36,902 nucleotides of DNA, taken from the NCBI GenBank assembly GCA_026014545.1, contig JAOZIH010000011.1, forward strand, positions 1 to 36,902, given 5' to 3'. Origin of the DNA: Candidatus Bathyarchaeota archaeon (GTDB lineage Archaea; Thermoproteota; Bathyarchaeia; Bathyarchaeales; Bathycorpusculaceae). Shown piece after piece: positions 16,041-24,227 of this stretch. A model generated the notes under the pieces. The model did no database searches. It was not told the DNA's origin and saw nothing but the letters and a program-made list of their open reading frames with translations. Each line of letters opens with the position of its first letter. Positions within the stretch are counted from its first letter, which is position 1. Position numbers and translations under genes: made by a program.

Positions 16041-17438
16041 TTATTCGCCCAAGATTCTTCTGAATGCCGGGAACATCTCAGCTGCTCTCTCGCGCATTAA
16101 CAGCTCATAGTACTGATAGATTATGCCGACTGCCAGCAGTATACCTGTTCCTGAGCCGAAGACACCGAGGAAATCGGAAATTCCAGCGACTAGGCCTACA
16201 ACTATGCCGCCAAGAATCGTGACCACTGGAATATAACGTCTAAGGATGGATTCAACAGGTTTTTCTGACCGCCTGTAGCCGGGGATTTGCATTCCAGAGT
16301 CAACAAGCTGTTTCGCCACTCTTGACGGGCCGAGACCGCCGACTTCAAGCCAAATCAGCGAGAAGACCGCGCAGAAACTGACGAGAATAGCCAAGTAGAT
16401 GGCAGCGCGTATTGGGTCAGCTGCCACGTCATGCACGCTTTGAGGCGCCGTCACATAATAGGCTAAGCCGCTTATGGGCTGATTGTTGGTGGCGTTATAT
16501 TGGCCGAGAAAGTCGATTAAAATGTTCTGGCCGGGTGCTGGGCGTCCCTGCGTGCTCCAGATAAGCTGGGAGAAGAAGTACACGTTGGCGAAAAGCGCAG
16601 ACGCGAAGATGACTGGGAGGTTAGAGACGTAAAGTAGCTTAATTGGGTAGCGGCTGCGGAAGCCCTTGTAGCCCGCGTAAGTCAGTGGAAGCTCAACTCT
16701 GATGCCTTCCAAGTAAATTATCACAAGGAATGTCACTATCGTTGCAATGAACCCGATTAGTGAGGGATAAGCGCCCGCGCCTATCACCCAATCCACTAAT
16801 GTTTGGTTACCCCGCAGAAGCATGTCAAGTGAACCCACGAACAATCCTGTTCCAGGGTTAAACGTTTGCCAGAGGATGTTCTGGGCGACGCCGGCCATGA
16901 TGAAGAGGCTGATTCCGCTGCCGAGACCCCAGCCTTTTTGGATAAGCTCGTCCAGCAGCATCACGATTATTCCGGCGCCTAAAAGCTGCAGAAATATCAC
17001 GATGGTTGTCGGCCCGGAGAGTGCGCCGTACATGCCGCTGATTATGTACGCTGAGGCTTGAATGCCCGTTAGGAGAATTGAGAAGAATTTGCTTGCGGTC
17101 GTGAATAGGCCTCTGTCTTCAGGATTACTCATGTCACATTGGATAATGGCAGAGCCGACCAGCAGCTGCAGAATTAAGCCCGCGGTGACTATGGGGCCTA
17201 TGCCAAGCTCCATTAGGGTGCCGCGGTTTGAGGCGAAAATTACTCTTAGAGGCGCAAATTGTTCTTTGACGCCGGCGGGAATGCCGTAAAGCGAAATCTC
17301 TGACATGATTAAATAGACTATAAGGACCAGGGCGGTCCAGAAAATTTTCTCGTTGAAGCTTACTTTGCGTTCCGGCGCCTTTATTTCAGGCATCACTCTT
17401 CCGAGTGGTTTAAACAGGTTTAGGAATCTTCCCGCCAT
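16041..17438 (-). CDS. secY: Preprotein translocase subunit SecY
   Basis: A 465-residue protein with ten predicted membrane helices, the central pore subunit of the Sec translocon in the cytoplasmic membrane. Recognisable are the N-terminal PEIKAPERKVSFNEKIFWTA, the plug-region IGPIVTAGLILQLLVGSAII, and cytosolic loops YAGYKGFRSRYPIKLLYVSN and GMQIPGYRRSEKPVESILRR. Length fits archaeal SecY. AGGAG lies upstream of the ATG, 15 bp after rpl15, with which it is surely cotranscribed. In many archaea adk and DUF106 follow at once; here a PQQ surface-protein gene follows and no adk is present. Confidence 0.97.
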   Translation of the reverse strand: MAGRFLNLFKPLGRVMPEIKAPERKVSFNEKIFWTALVLIVYLIMSEISLYGIPAGVKEQFAPLRVIFASNRGTLMELGIGPIVTAGLILQLLVGSAIIQCDMSNPEDRGLFTTASKFFSILLTGIQASAYIISGMYGALSGPTTIVIFLQLLGAGIIVMLLDELIQKGWGLGSGISLFIMAGVAQNILWQTFNPGTGLFVGSLDMLLRGNQTLVDWVIGAGAYPSLIGFIATIVTFLVIIYLEGIRVELPLTYAGYKGFRSRYPIKLLYVSNLPVIFASALFANVYFFSQLIWSTQGRPAPGQNILIDFLGQYNATNNQPISGLAYYVTAPQSVHDVAADPIRAAIYLAILVSFCAVFSLIWLEVGGLGPSRVAKQLVDSGMQIPGYRRSEKPVESILRRYIPVVTILGGIVVGLVAGISDFLGVFGSGTGILLAVGIIYQYYELLMRERAAEMFPAFRRILGE

Positions 17439-17453
17439 CGGCTAATGTTACTC

Positions 17454-17897
17454 CTAGGATTCTTCAACCGTAGCAACTGCGGTTAAGACTTCGCCGCCAG
17501 CCTGCTTGATCTTTTCAGCGGCAGTTTTCGAGCATGAAGCCACGTTCACTATAAGGGCTTTTGAGATTTTGCCTGTGCCGAGAAGCTTAGTATAGCCCAG
17601 GCTTGTCAGGTCTATGTGTAGTTTGCCCTTTTCTTTTGCTGCTGGCATTTTTTGGGCGAGCTCTTCGAGTTCTTTGAGGTTTATGACGTTCTCTTTGCGT
17701 TTAAGGCTCTGCGGCGAAGTGAAGCCCTTTTTGCCGAAGTAATCAGGCTCATAAGTTACAACGTAGCTCCAGAGATGCTTGTGCCGCCCCACTTTCCTGT
17801 AGCCTTTTGAGCCGGCGTCTCTGTGCTGTCCTACTCTGCCGTAGCCGTGAGTGCGGGAACCACGCATTTTCCTAACTTTTCTAAGTTTGTGAGGCAT
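17454..17897 (-). CDS. rpl15: 50S ribosomal protein L15
   Basis: A 147-residue protein starting MPHKLRKVRKMRGSRTHGYG, the universal Lys/Arg/Gly-rich N-terminus of archaeal L15 that threads into 23S rRNA, then GRHKHLWSYVV and the YFGKKGF segment of the archaeal/eukaryotic form (L27a). The C-terminal IVNVASCSKTAAEKIKQAGG matches the L15/L18e fold. The ATG at 17897 begins one base after the stop of the Hsp20-like gene; a longer upstream frame would overlap that gene. It heads directly into secY, as in most archaea. Confidence 0.96.
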   Translation of the reverse strand: MPHKLRKVRKMRGSRTHGYGRVGQHRDAGSKGYRKVGRHKHLWSYVVTYEPDYFGKKGFTSPQSLKRKENVINLKELEELAQKMPAAKEKGKLHIDLTSLGYTKLLGTGKISKALIVNVASCSKTAAEKIKQAGGEVLTAVATVEES

Positions 17898-17898
17898 A

Positions 17899-18339
17899 TC
17901 AATCAGCTTTCTTGTTGATGGTTTCTTCCTTTTTAGCCTTTTTAAGCTTGATTTCAAGCACACCATTCTTATAGGTGGTGCGCATTAGGTTTGGAATCAC
18001 TACCTTCGGTAAATTTAAACTTTTGTAGTATCTTCGGTCTTTAGCCTTTGCAGAGAGCGTTATTTTGCGCTCTTTCACATTTATTTTCAGGCTTTCCTTA
18101 TTAAAGCCCGCGATGTCCGCGACTATGGTTATCCAGTTTTTCTCTTGGAAAATGTCGATAAGCGGCTTGGGAGCCTTCCATTTCCGCTTAGCATAATTCT
18201 GCGAGAGCCGGTAGCCCTCCGGGTAAGCGCTTCTTGCCGCCCATTTCGGTTCAACATGCAGAACTTCAGAACTGTCCACATTGCCTTTCAAGTCTAGCCA
18301 CTTCAAATGCTTTCTGCTTCTTCGCCACTTCGCGCTCAA
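17899..18339 (-). CDS. Hsp20/alpha-crystallin-like domain protein
   Basis: The C-terminal 75 residues form a CS/Hsp20-like beta sandwich: PLIDIFQEKNWITIVADIAG, FNKESLKINVKERKITLSAK, then VVIPNLMRTTYKNGVLEIKL. The GVLEIKL strand matches the GVL-containing signature of small heat-shock proteins, which hold unfolding proteins in solution. The C-terminal IXI motif is missing, so oligomerisation may differ. The start is uncertain: I chose the TTG at 18339 because GGGAG lies eight bases upstream and the residues above it look non-coding; an ATG at 18438 is also in frame. Its stop is one base from the rpl15 start, the place L30 normally holds. Confidence 0.75.
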   Translation of the reverse strand: MSAKWRRSRKHLKWLDLKGNVDSSEVLHVEPKWAARSAYPEGYRLSQNYAKRKWKAPKPLIDIFQEKNWITIVADIAGFNKESLKINVKERKITLSAKAKDRRYYKSLNLPKVVIPNLMRTTYKNGVLEIKLKKAKKEETINKKAD

Positions 18340-18671
18340 TTTCGGTCTCCCAGATAAAATGGCATCTCCACAGTAACTATAAAATGTATCGCATAAAACC
18401 CAGTAGAAAACAAGGTCGCGCGAGCACTGTTTCCACATAAATTTAGTTTTACAAGCACTTATTGGACATATTTTGTGTTGCAACGTATGCGCTTGGAAAA
18501 GACTATACCCTCATTATTTAAGGTATAAATGGCGCTCTGGGGAGCCGCTTTGCTATTTTCTGTGTTAGTTACCGAGCAGGGTTTTTACGAATGCATGGAT
18601 TTCTGCGGCTTTCTTGATGAAAACTCTTTTTAATTGCAGAAACAACTTATAGGTATCAGGGAAAGAAAATA
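18340..18671. other. Divergent intergenic region, Hsp20-rpl15-secY and kelch promoters
   Basis: This 332-bp region separates divergent genes. GGTATAAAT at 18522-18530 reads as ATTTATACC on the minus strand and could serve the Hsp20-rpl15-secY operon. On the plus strand CTTATAGGT near 18646 is centred about 23-26 bp before the kelch ATG, fitting leaderless transcription. A GCAGAAAC stretch at 18636-18643 faintly recalls the dispersed repeat. No further gene is seen. Confidence 0.45.
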
Positions 18672-20061
18672 ATGCGAAAAAGCGCTGCGCTGCTGCTTAT
18701 TCTCGCCTTTCTAACGGCCTCATGCCTGGCCGACGCTAAGCCCTCGCTGGCAGCCACGGCCGATGCGGCTGAGGACACCTGGACGGCGAAGGCGCCGATG
18801 CAGTAGGCAAGAGCAGGCCTAGGCGTAGTGGATGTGAACGGCAAAATCTACGCCATAGGCGGAAGCACCGCAAACGGAAGCGCCTACCCGCCAGACATAT
18901 TTGCCGGAGGCTTCGTAGGAACAAACGAGGTATACGACCCAGAAACGGACACGTGGAGCTACAGGACACCTATGCCCACGCCTAGGGCTTACTTCGCCAT
19001 AGCCGCCTACAAAAACAAGATTTACTGCATAGGAGGCGCCGCCGGCTTTTACATACTTGATAAAAGCACGGGGCTAGAGGGATTCTACGGATATGTCATG
19101 TCAGCAGCCAACGAAGTATACGACACAGTCACGGACACTTGGGAAACCAAAAGACCCCTGCCGTATGCTGGCGTGCATCTGCAAGCAAGCGTGGTAAACG
19201 GGAAAATCTACGTGGTAGGAGGCGGTTTCACCTATGTTTACGACCCGGAAAATAATTCATGGGAACTCAAAAAACAAGCGCCTCTGTCTCACCCATGGCC
19301 AGTTGTCTTAGATAACAGATTGGTTGTTACGGGTGAGGATTCATCAGAGCAGCAGGGGATTGCGATTTACGACGTGGAAAATGACAGCTGGAGCAGAGGC
19401 GCATCTTCACCGGCCGCACTGGCTTGGGGCGCGGCCGCAGCAACCACCGGCACCAAAGCCCCCAAAAAAAGTTTATGCCTTAGGGTTTATGGTTAGGGGA
19501 GTAGCCAACCAAGTCTATGATCCCGAGACAGACACTTGGACCACAGCTACTTTCATGCCTACAATCCGCTCGGACTTTGGCATCGCAGTTGTAAACGACG
19601 TCTTATACGTGATCGGAGGCTATGTTCATTCTACCCTCGGCATATCGCCGACCGCGGTGAACGAGCAGTACTTCCCCCTCGGCTACGGCGTCCCACCAAA
19701 AATCAAAATCATTTCCCCAGCAAACCAAGTATATAACGAGTCCAGCGTAGCCCTGGTTTTCGCTGTGGACAAGCCAGCCGCATGGATGGGCTACAGCCTT
19801 GATGGGCGAGACGTCGTGATGGTCGCGGGCAACATCACGCTGAGTGAGCTGCAGAATGGCGCGCATAACCTAACGGTGTACGCAACCGACCAGTACGGCA
19901 ATACGGGCGTTTCTGAAACTGTCTGCTTCCGCGTAGAAACCCCACAGCCCCTCCTAATACTGCTGATAGCAGTTGCTTCTGCGGTGGCAACCGCAGGCGT
20001 CATCACCTACGTGTTTCACTATCGTAAGAGGCGCAACCGTCAAGCCGCGCTAGAAGCCTAA
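18672..20061 (+). pseudogene. Kelch-repeat surface protein broken by a TAG and a frameshift
   Basis: From the ATG at 18672 the frame encodes a signal peptide (ALLLILAFLTASCLADA) and the first kelch strand, then an in-frame TAG at 18804-18806 (codon 45), where the repeat pattern suggests an ancestral Gln. Kelch repeats follow (NGKIYAIGGS, NEVYDPETDTWSYRTPMPTP, NKIYCIGGAAG, NGKIYVVGGG) up to a run of seven A at 19464-19470. One A fewer restores PKKVYALGF, NQVYDPETDTWTTATFMPT and VLYVIGGYV. The C-terminus is an Ig-like module (SPANQVYNESSVALVFAVDK, then SLDGRDVVM...NLTVYATDQYGNTGVSETV), a membrane helix and a basic tail. Intact it would be a roughly 460-residue anchored surface propeller. The last 4 bp overlap the convergent radical SAM gene. 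Confidence 0.8.
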
Positions 20062-21137
20062 TGCACAAAGCCTAATTTTTCAGCTAATTCAAGCGCTTTT
20101 CTCCGCTCAGCCTCAGTGAGCCGCCTGCGCAGTTCTGGAATCTCATGAGCACGCCACTCCGGCCGGTATTGGAACATAACGTTGACGCGCGCTGCCCCGC
20201 CCAAGTTCTCGGCTATCCAGTTCAAAATTGGCTTTGTACAGCACTCCAGATGGTTCGGCAGAACAAGCACGCGGATTAGCAACTCGCCGTGTCTTTTGGC
20301 TTCCAAATGATTGCGGGTGCAAACCTCCCAGTAGCCTGGTGCATCAGAAATCCTCGCCGCGCAATCCGCTGGTCCATACTTGAAGTCCAGCAGGTACACA
20401 TCAACGAAGCCAGCGAGGAGCATTGCGGTTTCCCTGCTGTAGTATGTGTTGGAGTTCCAGACAACGGGCACGTTAACTTTAACGTGCCGAAAGGTTTCCA
20501 GCCAATGCCTAAACCAGGGCGTAGGCTCGCCGCCCACGAGGTTTACGTTTCTGCAGCCGCGCAAGCGCAAACTTTCAACTTCCCGAGCCAACTCTTTGGG
20601 CGTGTACGTGGTTCCAGGCTCCATCCATTGGCTGATTGTCCAGTTTTGGCAGTGGCGGCAGCGTATGGTGCAGCCCATCGTGAAAATTGTCCCCGAGGGC
20701 ACAAGCTCGGGTTCTTCGCCTAAATGCTCAAAAATGCTGGAGACAACCATGACGTTGCCGCAGCCGCAGTAGCCCAGATTTCCCGCTGCCCTGTTAACTC
20801 TGCATCTGCGAGTGCAAAAATGGCAACGCTGAAGAATTCGGCTTGCAATTTCAATTTTAAGGTCAAAATACGACTTTTCAGGCGTGGGAATCTCGCGCAG
20901 GTCTCTGCCGCCGTCAACCTCCCGCTCAAATTTAGCGTACGCTTCGGTTCGCTTCTCATGCTCGCTCCAAAGCTTTTCCAGCGAGTCGCCTTTGTCGAAT
21001 TCTGCGGGAAGCTTCTGTGCTATGAGGAACTTGGCTGTTTTCTTGTTTTGCATGACGTCGAAGTATCTGGCTAAACTCTTCTTTGCGTGCTCGTCATTGA
21101 GTACGGCGACAGCGTCTGGTCTCAAAAGTTCCCACAT
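20058..21137 (-). CDS. PflX-like radical SAM protein
   Basis: A 359-residue radical SAM enzyme. About 100 N-terminal helical residues precede a cysteine cluster (CHFCTRRCRVNRAAGNLGYC) and the radical SAM site CTIRCRHC, then NLVGGEPTPW and LLDFKYGPADCA. The N-terminal CxxCxxxC...NR..G..G.C pattern is that of PflX proteins (homologues of pyruvate formate-lyase activase), a sister group of AmrS. Its substrate is unknown; no pyruvate formate-lyase or other glycyl-radical enzyme is in the window. It begins 34 bp after the AmrS gene on the same strand and is very likely cotranscribed with it. Confidence 0.85.
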   Translation of the reverse strand: MWELLRPDAVAVLNDEHAKKSLARYFDVMQNKKTAKFLIAQKLPAEFDKGDSLEKLWSEHEKRTEAYAKFEREVDGGRDLREIPTPEKSYFDLKIEIASRILQRCHFCTRRCRVNRAAGNLGYCGCGNVMVVSSIFEHLGEEPELVPSGTIFTMGCTIRCRHCQNWTISQWMEPGTTYTPKELAREVESLRLRGCRNVNLVGGEPTPWFRHWLETFRHVKVNVPVVWNSNTYYSRETAMLLAGFVDVYLLDFKYGPADCAARISDAPGYWEVCTRNHLEAKRHGELLIRVLVLPNHLECCTKPILNWIAENLGGAARVNVMFQYRPEWRAHEIPELRRRLTEAERRKALELAEKLGFVH

Positions 21138-21171
21138 GCTTATCTGCTAAAGAACAGTAGCGAAGGATGTA

Positions 21172-22227
21172 CTAAAACAGTGCGTAGGGAAAACGTGAAC
21201 CCGTCGGATGCAGCCGCCCCTTTATTGGAATCGCGTGTCCGCATACTGGGCAACGCATGTCCTTAGTTAGGTTCCACCGTGTAATCTCGAAGCTATACCG
21301 CTTAATTACGAGTTCATTGCAGTTTGGGCAGTAAGTGTTCTCCGCCGGATGCCCCGGAACATTGCCGAGGTACACGTAGTTTAGCCCAGCGTTTTTCGCG
21401 GTCATATACGCTTTCTCCATGGTCTCAACCGTTGTAGCAGGCGTCAGCGTCATTTTATAATCTGGATGGAAACGCAGCAGGTGGAAAGGCGTGTCTCGGC
21501 CCAGCACATCTTTAATCCATGTTGCCATCTCTTTTATCCTGTCCATTGAATCGCCAATTTTTGGAACCACCAAGTTTGTGATTTCGATGTGGACGCCGTT
21601 CCGCTTAAGCTCCTTTAGCGATTCATAGATTGGCTCAACAGTGGGAACCGCGGAGTAACTCTTGTAGAAGTCCGGGTCGCCGCCGCCCTTGAAATCAACC
21701 GTGGCCGCGTCCAAGTAAGGCGCAATCGTCTTCACAGCTTCAGGAGTCATATACCCGTTCGTTACGAAAGTGTTGAATAAACCGACTTGATGAGCAATTT
21801 TGGCGGTGTCATACGCGTACTCCATGAAAATCGTCGGCTCAGTATACGTGTAGCTTATCCCGTGGCAGTTCTGCTCTCCAGCTGCCTTCACGACCTCCGC
21901 AGGCGGGAAAAGCTTGCCTTCCACTTCACGTTCTTGGCTTATCATCCAATTGTCGCAGAATTGGCAGCGGAAGTTGCAGCCAGCCGCAGCGATGGACAAG
22001 ACTAACGCGCCGGGGTTGAAATGGGAAAGGGGCTTTTTCCCTATGGGGTCCACGGCGGCAGAAACCGCTTTCGCATAATTCAGCGAGTAAAGCGTGCCGC
22101 CCTCGTTTTTCCTGACTAAACAAAAGCCTGTTGCGCTATCGCTTATTAAGCATCGGCGCGCGCACAAGTGGCATTTTACCTTCTTATCCTTCTCCTTTTT
22201 GTAGAGCATAGCTTCATGAAGAGACAT
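21172..22227 (-). CDS. amrS: AmmeMemoRadiSam system radical SAM enzyme
   Basis: A 351-residue protein. It starts MSLHEAMLYKK, followed by CHLCARRC, the typical AmrS N-terminus, the radical SAM site CNFRCQFC, then GISYTYTEPTIFMEY, FVTNGYMTPEA, VDFKGG and HLLRFHPDYKM. The C-terminus has two CPxCxx pairs (CPNC, CPVCG), a probable zinc ribbon. AmrS is the radical SAM partner of AMMECR1 and MEMO1 proteins; the reaction of the system in archaea is not established. I start at the ATG at 22227; a GTG at 22236 is in frame. The gene leads an operon with the PflX-like gene and is divergent from the hydrolase gene. Confidence 0.93.
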   Translation of the reverse strand: MSLHEAMLYKKEKDKKVKCHLCARRCLISDSATGFCLVRKNEGGTLYSLNYAKAVSAAVDPIGKKPLSHFNPGALVLSIAAAGCNFRCQFCDNWMISQEREVEGKLFPPAEVVKAAGEQNCHGISYTYTEPTIFMEYAYDTAKIAHQVGLFNTFVTNGYMTPEAVKTIAPYLDAATVDFKGGGDPDFYKSYSAVPTVEPIYESLKELKRNGVHIEITNLVVPKIGDSMDRIKEMATWIKDVLGRDTPFHLLRFHPDYKMTLTPATTVETMEKAYMTAKNAGLNYVYLGNVPGHPAENTYCPNCNELVIKRYSFEITRWNLTKDMRCPVCGHAIPIKGRLHPTGSRFPYALF

Positions 22228-22319
22228 GTCACACACTTCCCGTTAAAACGCTTCTAGCATAAACATGCCTAATTATGTAGCTTATTTCTTAAAAACTGTT
22301 AGCTCATAAAATCGGCGTT

Positions 22320-22331
22320 TTTGGCGCCAAA
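22320..22331. promoter_or_regulatory. 12-bp GC-centred palindrome between divergent genes
   Basis: TTTGGCGCCAAA is a perfect palindrome in the 146-bp region between the AmrS operon and the alpha/beta hydrolase gene. It could be an operator acting on either promoter. Short palindromes arise by chance, so confidence is low. Confidence 0.3.
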
Positions 22332-22373
22332 GCGCATCCAAGATGTGCCAAGACTTATCTGCTCTGACGATAA

Positions 22374-23201
22374 ATGCTTATGGAGATTAGAATTATTATG
22401 GTTGAAAAAGGAGTTTTTAGCAACGGAGTTTCTTATGTCCGCTTCGGCGAAGGTAAACGGCCTCTTCTTGTCTTCAGCGGCGGACCGGGCAATACTCTTC
22501 CATCAGGCTTTATGATTCAAGTTTCAGGCCAATTTAAGCACTTGTCCAAGCATTATGTGGTTTACGTTTTGGCTCGTAAAACAGCGTTGCCTGAAGGCTA
22601 CACGACCCGAGATATGGCTGAAGACTACGCGGCAATAATCAAAGACGCGTTTGCTAGCGGACCAGTTGACGTGGTAGGCGAGTCCTACGGCGGCTTAATT
22701 GCACAGCACTTGGCTGCTGACCACCCTGAACTAATCCGACGCTTAGTCATAGCCTTGTCTGCCTACAGATTCAGCGAAGAAGGAAACGAGTTGGACATGA
22801 AATATGCCCGGCTGCTAAGTGAAGGCAAAAAGAGAGAGGCGCTCAAAACTATGTATCCTCTGATAGAGGGCGGAAGAATAACGAAGGCGTTTATGAAGTT
22901 CTTTATGGGTTACGTTGCGCCTCTCATGTGGAGCACACACGATAACCCGTCAGATTTGCTTGTGGAAGCAAACGCAGAAATGGCGCATAACTCCAAAAAC
23001 AGGCTTGCGGATATTAAGGCGCCTACGCTAGTGATTGGCGGCGACAAAGACTACTATTGCCCAGTGGAACGGCTCCGCGAAACAGCAGCCGGAATCCCAA
23101 ACGCAAAGCTTATTCTTTATAAAAGCAAAGGGCACATGAACACCATGGGAAAAAAGTTCGACGAAGACATCCTCGCTTTTTTGGCTGAGAAAAGCGACTA
23201 A
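22374..23201 (+). CDS. Alpha/beta hydrolase
   Basis: A protein of about 275 residues with the alpha/beta hydrolase core. The nucleophile elbow is GESYGG, Ser near residue 105; the oxyanion-side strand is LLVFSGGPGNT; the acid is probably in VIGGDKDYYCP; and the base is GHMNT near the end. The cap region between residues about 140 and 200 is helical. It may be an esterase, lactonase or peptidase; the sequence does not decide. Three in-frame ATGs (22374, 22380, 22398) are possible starts and none has a convincing ribosome site; MVEKGVF at 22398 has GGAG 12 bases upstream. It sits among the AmmeMemoRadiSam genes but no functional link is shown. Confidence 0.85.
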   Translation: MLMEIRIIMVEKGVFSNGVSYVRFGEGKRPLLVFSGGPGNTLPSGFMIQVSGQFKHLSKHYVVYVLARKTALPEGYTTRDMAEDYAAIIKDAFASGPVDVVGESYGGLIAQHLAADHPELIRRLVIALSAYRFSEEGNELDMKYARLLSEGKKREALKTMYPLIEGGRITKAFMKFFMGYVAPLMWSTHDNPSDLLVEANAEMAHNSKNRLADIKAPTLVIGGDKDYYCPVERLRETAAGIPNAKLILYKSKGHMNTMGKKFDEDILAFLAEKSD

Positions 23202-23208
23202 CTCGGCA

Positions 23209-23263
23209 TATTTGGCGGCTATTAGTGTTCATTGCAGAAACCTATAGAGGGGGTCTCCCCGCG
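23209..23263 (+). repeat. Dispersed intergenic repeat, copy 2
   Basis: A 55-nt copy of the element at 899..954, in the opposite orientation. The first 19 and a further 20 nt are identical, and the 3' part can form GGGG-TCT-CCCC where copy 1 forms GGG-TCTAT-CCC. Like copy 1 it lies between convergent genes (hydrolase and MEMO), starting 7 bp after the hydrolase stop. Confidence 0.7.
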
Positions 23264-23371
23264 TAGTACAAAACAAGATATTAAAATCAAGCGCGCTTGT
23301 CTTTTCGCAGAATCATGAATAGTGTCTTCAGATAAGCGAGTATGAACTGCGCTAAAGCATACGCGCTGAAG

Positions 23372-24223
23372 CTACTTTCTGAAGCATACAGCGGCATATC
23401 CGACTACGCTGGAGTAATCGCCTGTTATGTCGCCGCTGCTTTTGTAGCAAAGCAGCTTCGCTTCCTTGGCGCCTAACCCCTTCGCCGCAGTAATCACCGC
23501 GGCAATCGGCCCATAGCCGCACGCAGATACATCACGCGCCTCAACAATTGCGTAAAATTGCTGTGCATCCATGGCTTCCACAGCCTTAAGTGCCACCAAA
23601 TCTTTCGCTGCCGCGCTCTTTTGCGGCTCATAATGCGTCATGTCTGAGGAAGCAATAACTACGGCGTTTCGGCTGGCTAAAACTTCGGCAAGCGCCTGCC
23701 CAACCTCCATTGCAGAGGGCAAATCCTGCAGTTGGAAGCATATAGGCACAAACCTAAATTTTGAGCCATAAATGTACTGAAGAAAAGGAAGCTGAACCTC
23801 GATTGAATGCTCAAAACGATGCGCAAGCTCATCCACATCCACTAAACGCGCCTTCCGCACTATCTGGTCAGCTAATTCGCCGTCGATTTCAACATCGCCC
23901 AGCGGCGTGCGCCACATGCCCTCGTTCATCAAAGCCAAAGCGCTGCCATAGCCCGTGTGATTCGGACCTAAAATTACAATAGTGTCTGGCCTACCGTCTG
24001 AAGCTAATTCGTAATAGGCATGTGCCGCCACAGGGCCAGAGTACATGTAACCGGCATGTGGGCAGACAAGGCCAACTATTTTTCGTTGCCCTTTCTCGTT
24101 GACCGCTGGAAGCTTTTTTGGGCCTAACTCGTGAAGAAAGCAATCTCTGATCTGTGCTTTCAGCTCTTCGGCGTTCCCTTCATAGAACATACCTGCGACA
24201 CGAGGACGCCGAATCGCCGTCAT
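23372..24223 (-). CDS. amrB: AmmeMemoRadiSam system protein B (MEMO1 homologue)
   Basis: A 283-residue MEMO family protein, related in fold to extradiol dioxygenases. Conserved segments are RRPRVAGMFYEG, LVCPHAGYMYSGPVAAHAYY, ILGPNHTGYG, EHSIEVQLPFLQYIYG, SSDMTHYEP, CGYGPI and SGDITGDYSSVVGYA; the His residues in CPHAGY and PNHTG and the Cys of CGYGP are the family's metal-site-like residues. MEMO proteins pair with AMMECR1 and AmrS; eukaryotic MEMO1 has been linked to redox and copper/iron handling. The ATG at 24223 is four bases after the rpsB stop, so it is cotranscribed with eno and rpsB, a linkage common in archaea. The longer upstream frame would overlap rpsB. Confidence 0.94.
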   Translation of the reverse strand: MTAIRRPRVAGMFYEGNAEELKAQIRDCFLHELGPKKLPAVNEKGQRKIVGLVCPHAGYMYSGPVAAHAYYELASDGRPDTIVILGPNHTGYGSALALMNEGMWRTPLGDVEIDGELADQIVRKARLVDVDELAHRFEHSIEVQLPFLQYIYGSKFRFVPICFQLQDLPSAMEVGQALAEVLASRNAVVIASSDMTHYEPQKSAAAKDLVALKAVEAMDAQQFYAIVEARDVSACGYGPIAAVITAAKGLGAKEAKLLCYKSSGDITGDYSSVVGYAAVCFRK

Positions 24224-24227
24224 CGGC

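Noticed and set aside
18633-18655. Third copy of the dispersed repeat
   Set aside because: Only ATTGCAGAAAC and a TATAGG are shared, with different spacing; likely chance.
18804-18806. In-frame TAG read as pyrrolysine
   Set aside because: At least eight other genes here end in TAG (ligase, the threonine-synthase-like gene, the S component, the radical SAM gene at 8194, the MurG-like GT, the zinc ribbon, PQQ protein 2 and the winged-helix gene), so TAG is an ordinary stop; kelch proteins are not known pyrrolysine users, and the same gene also has a frameshift.
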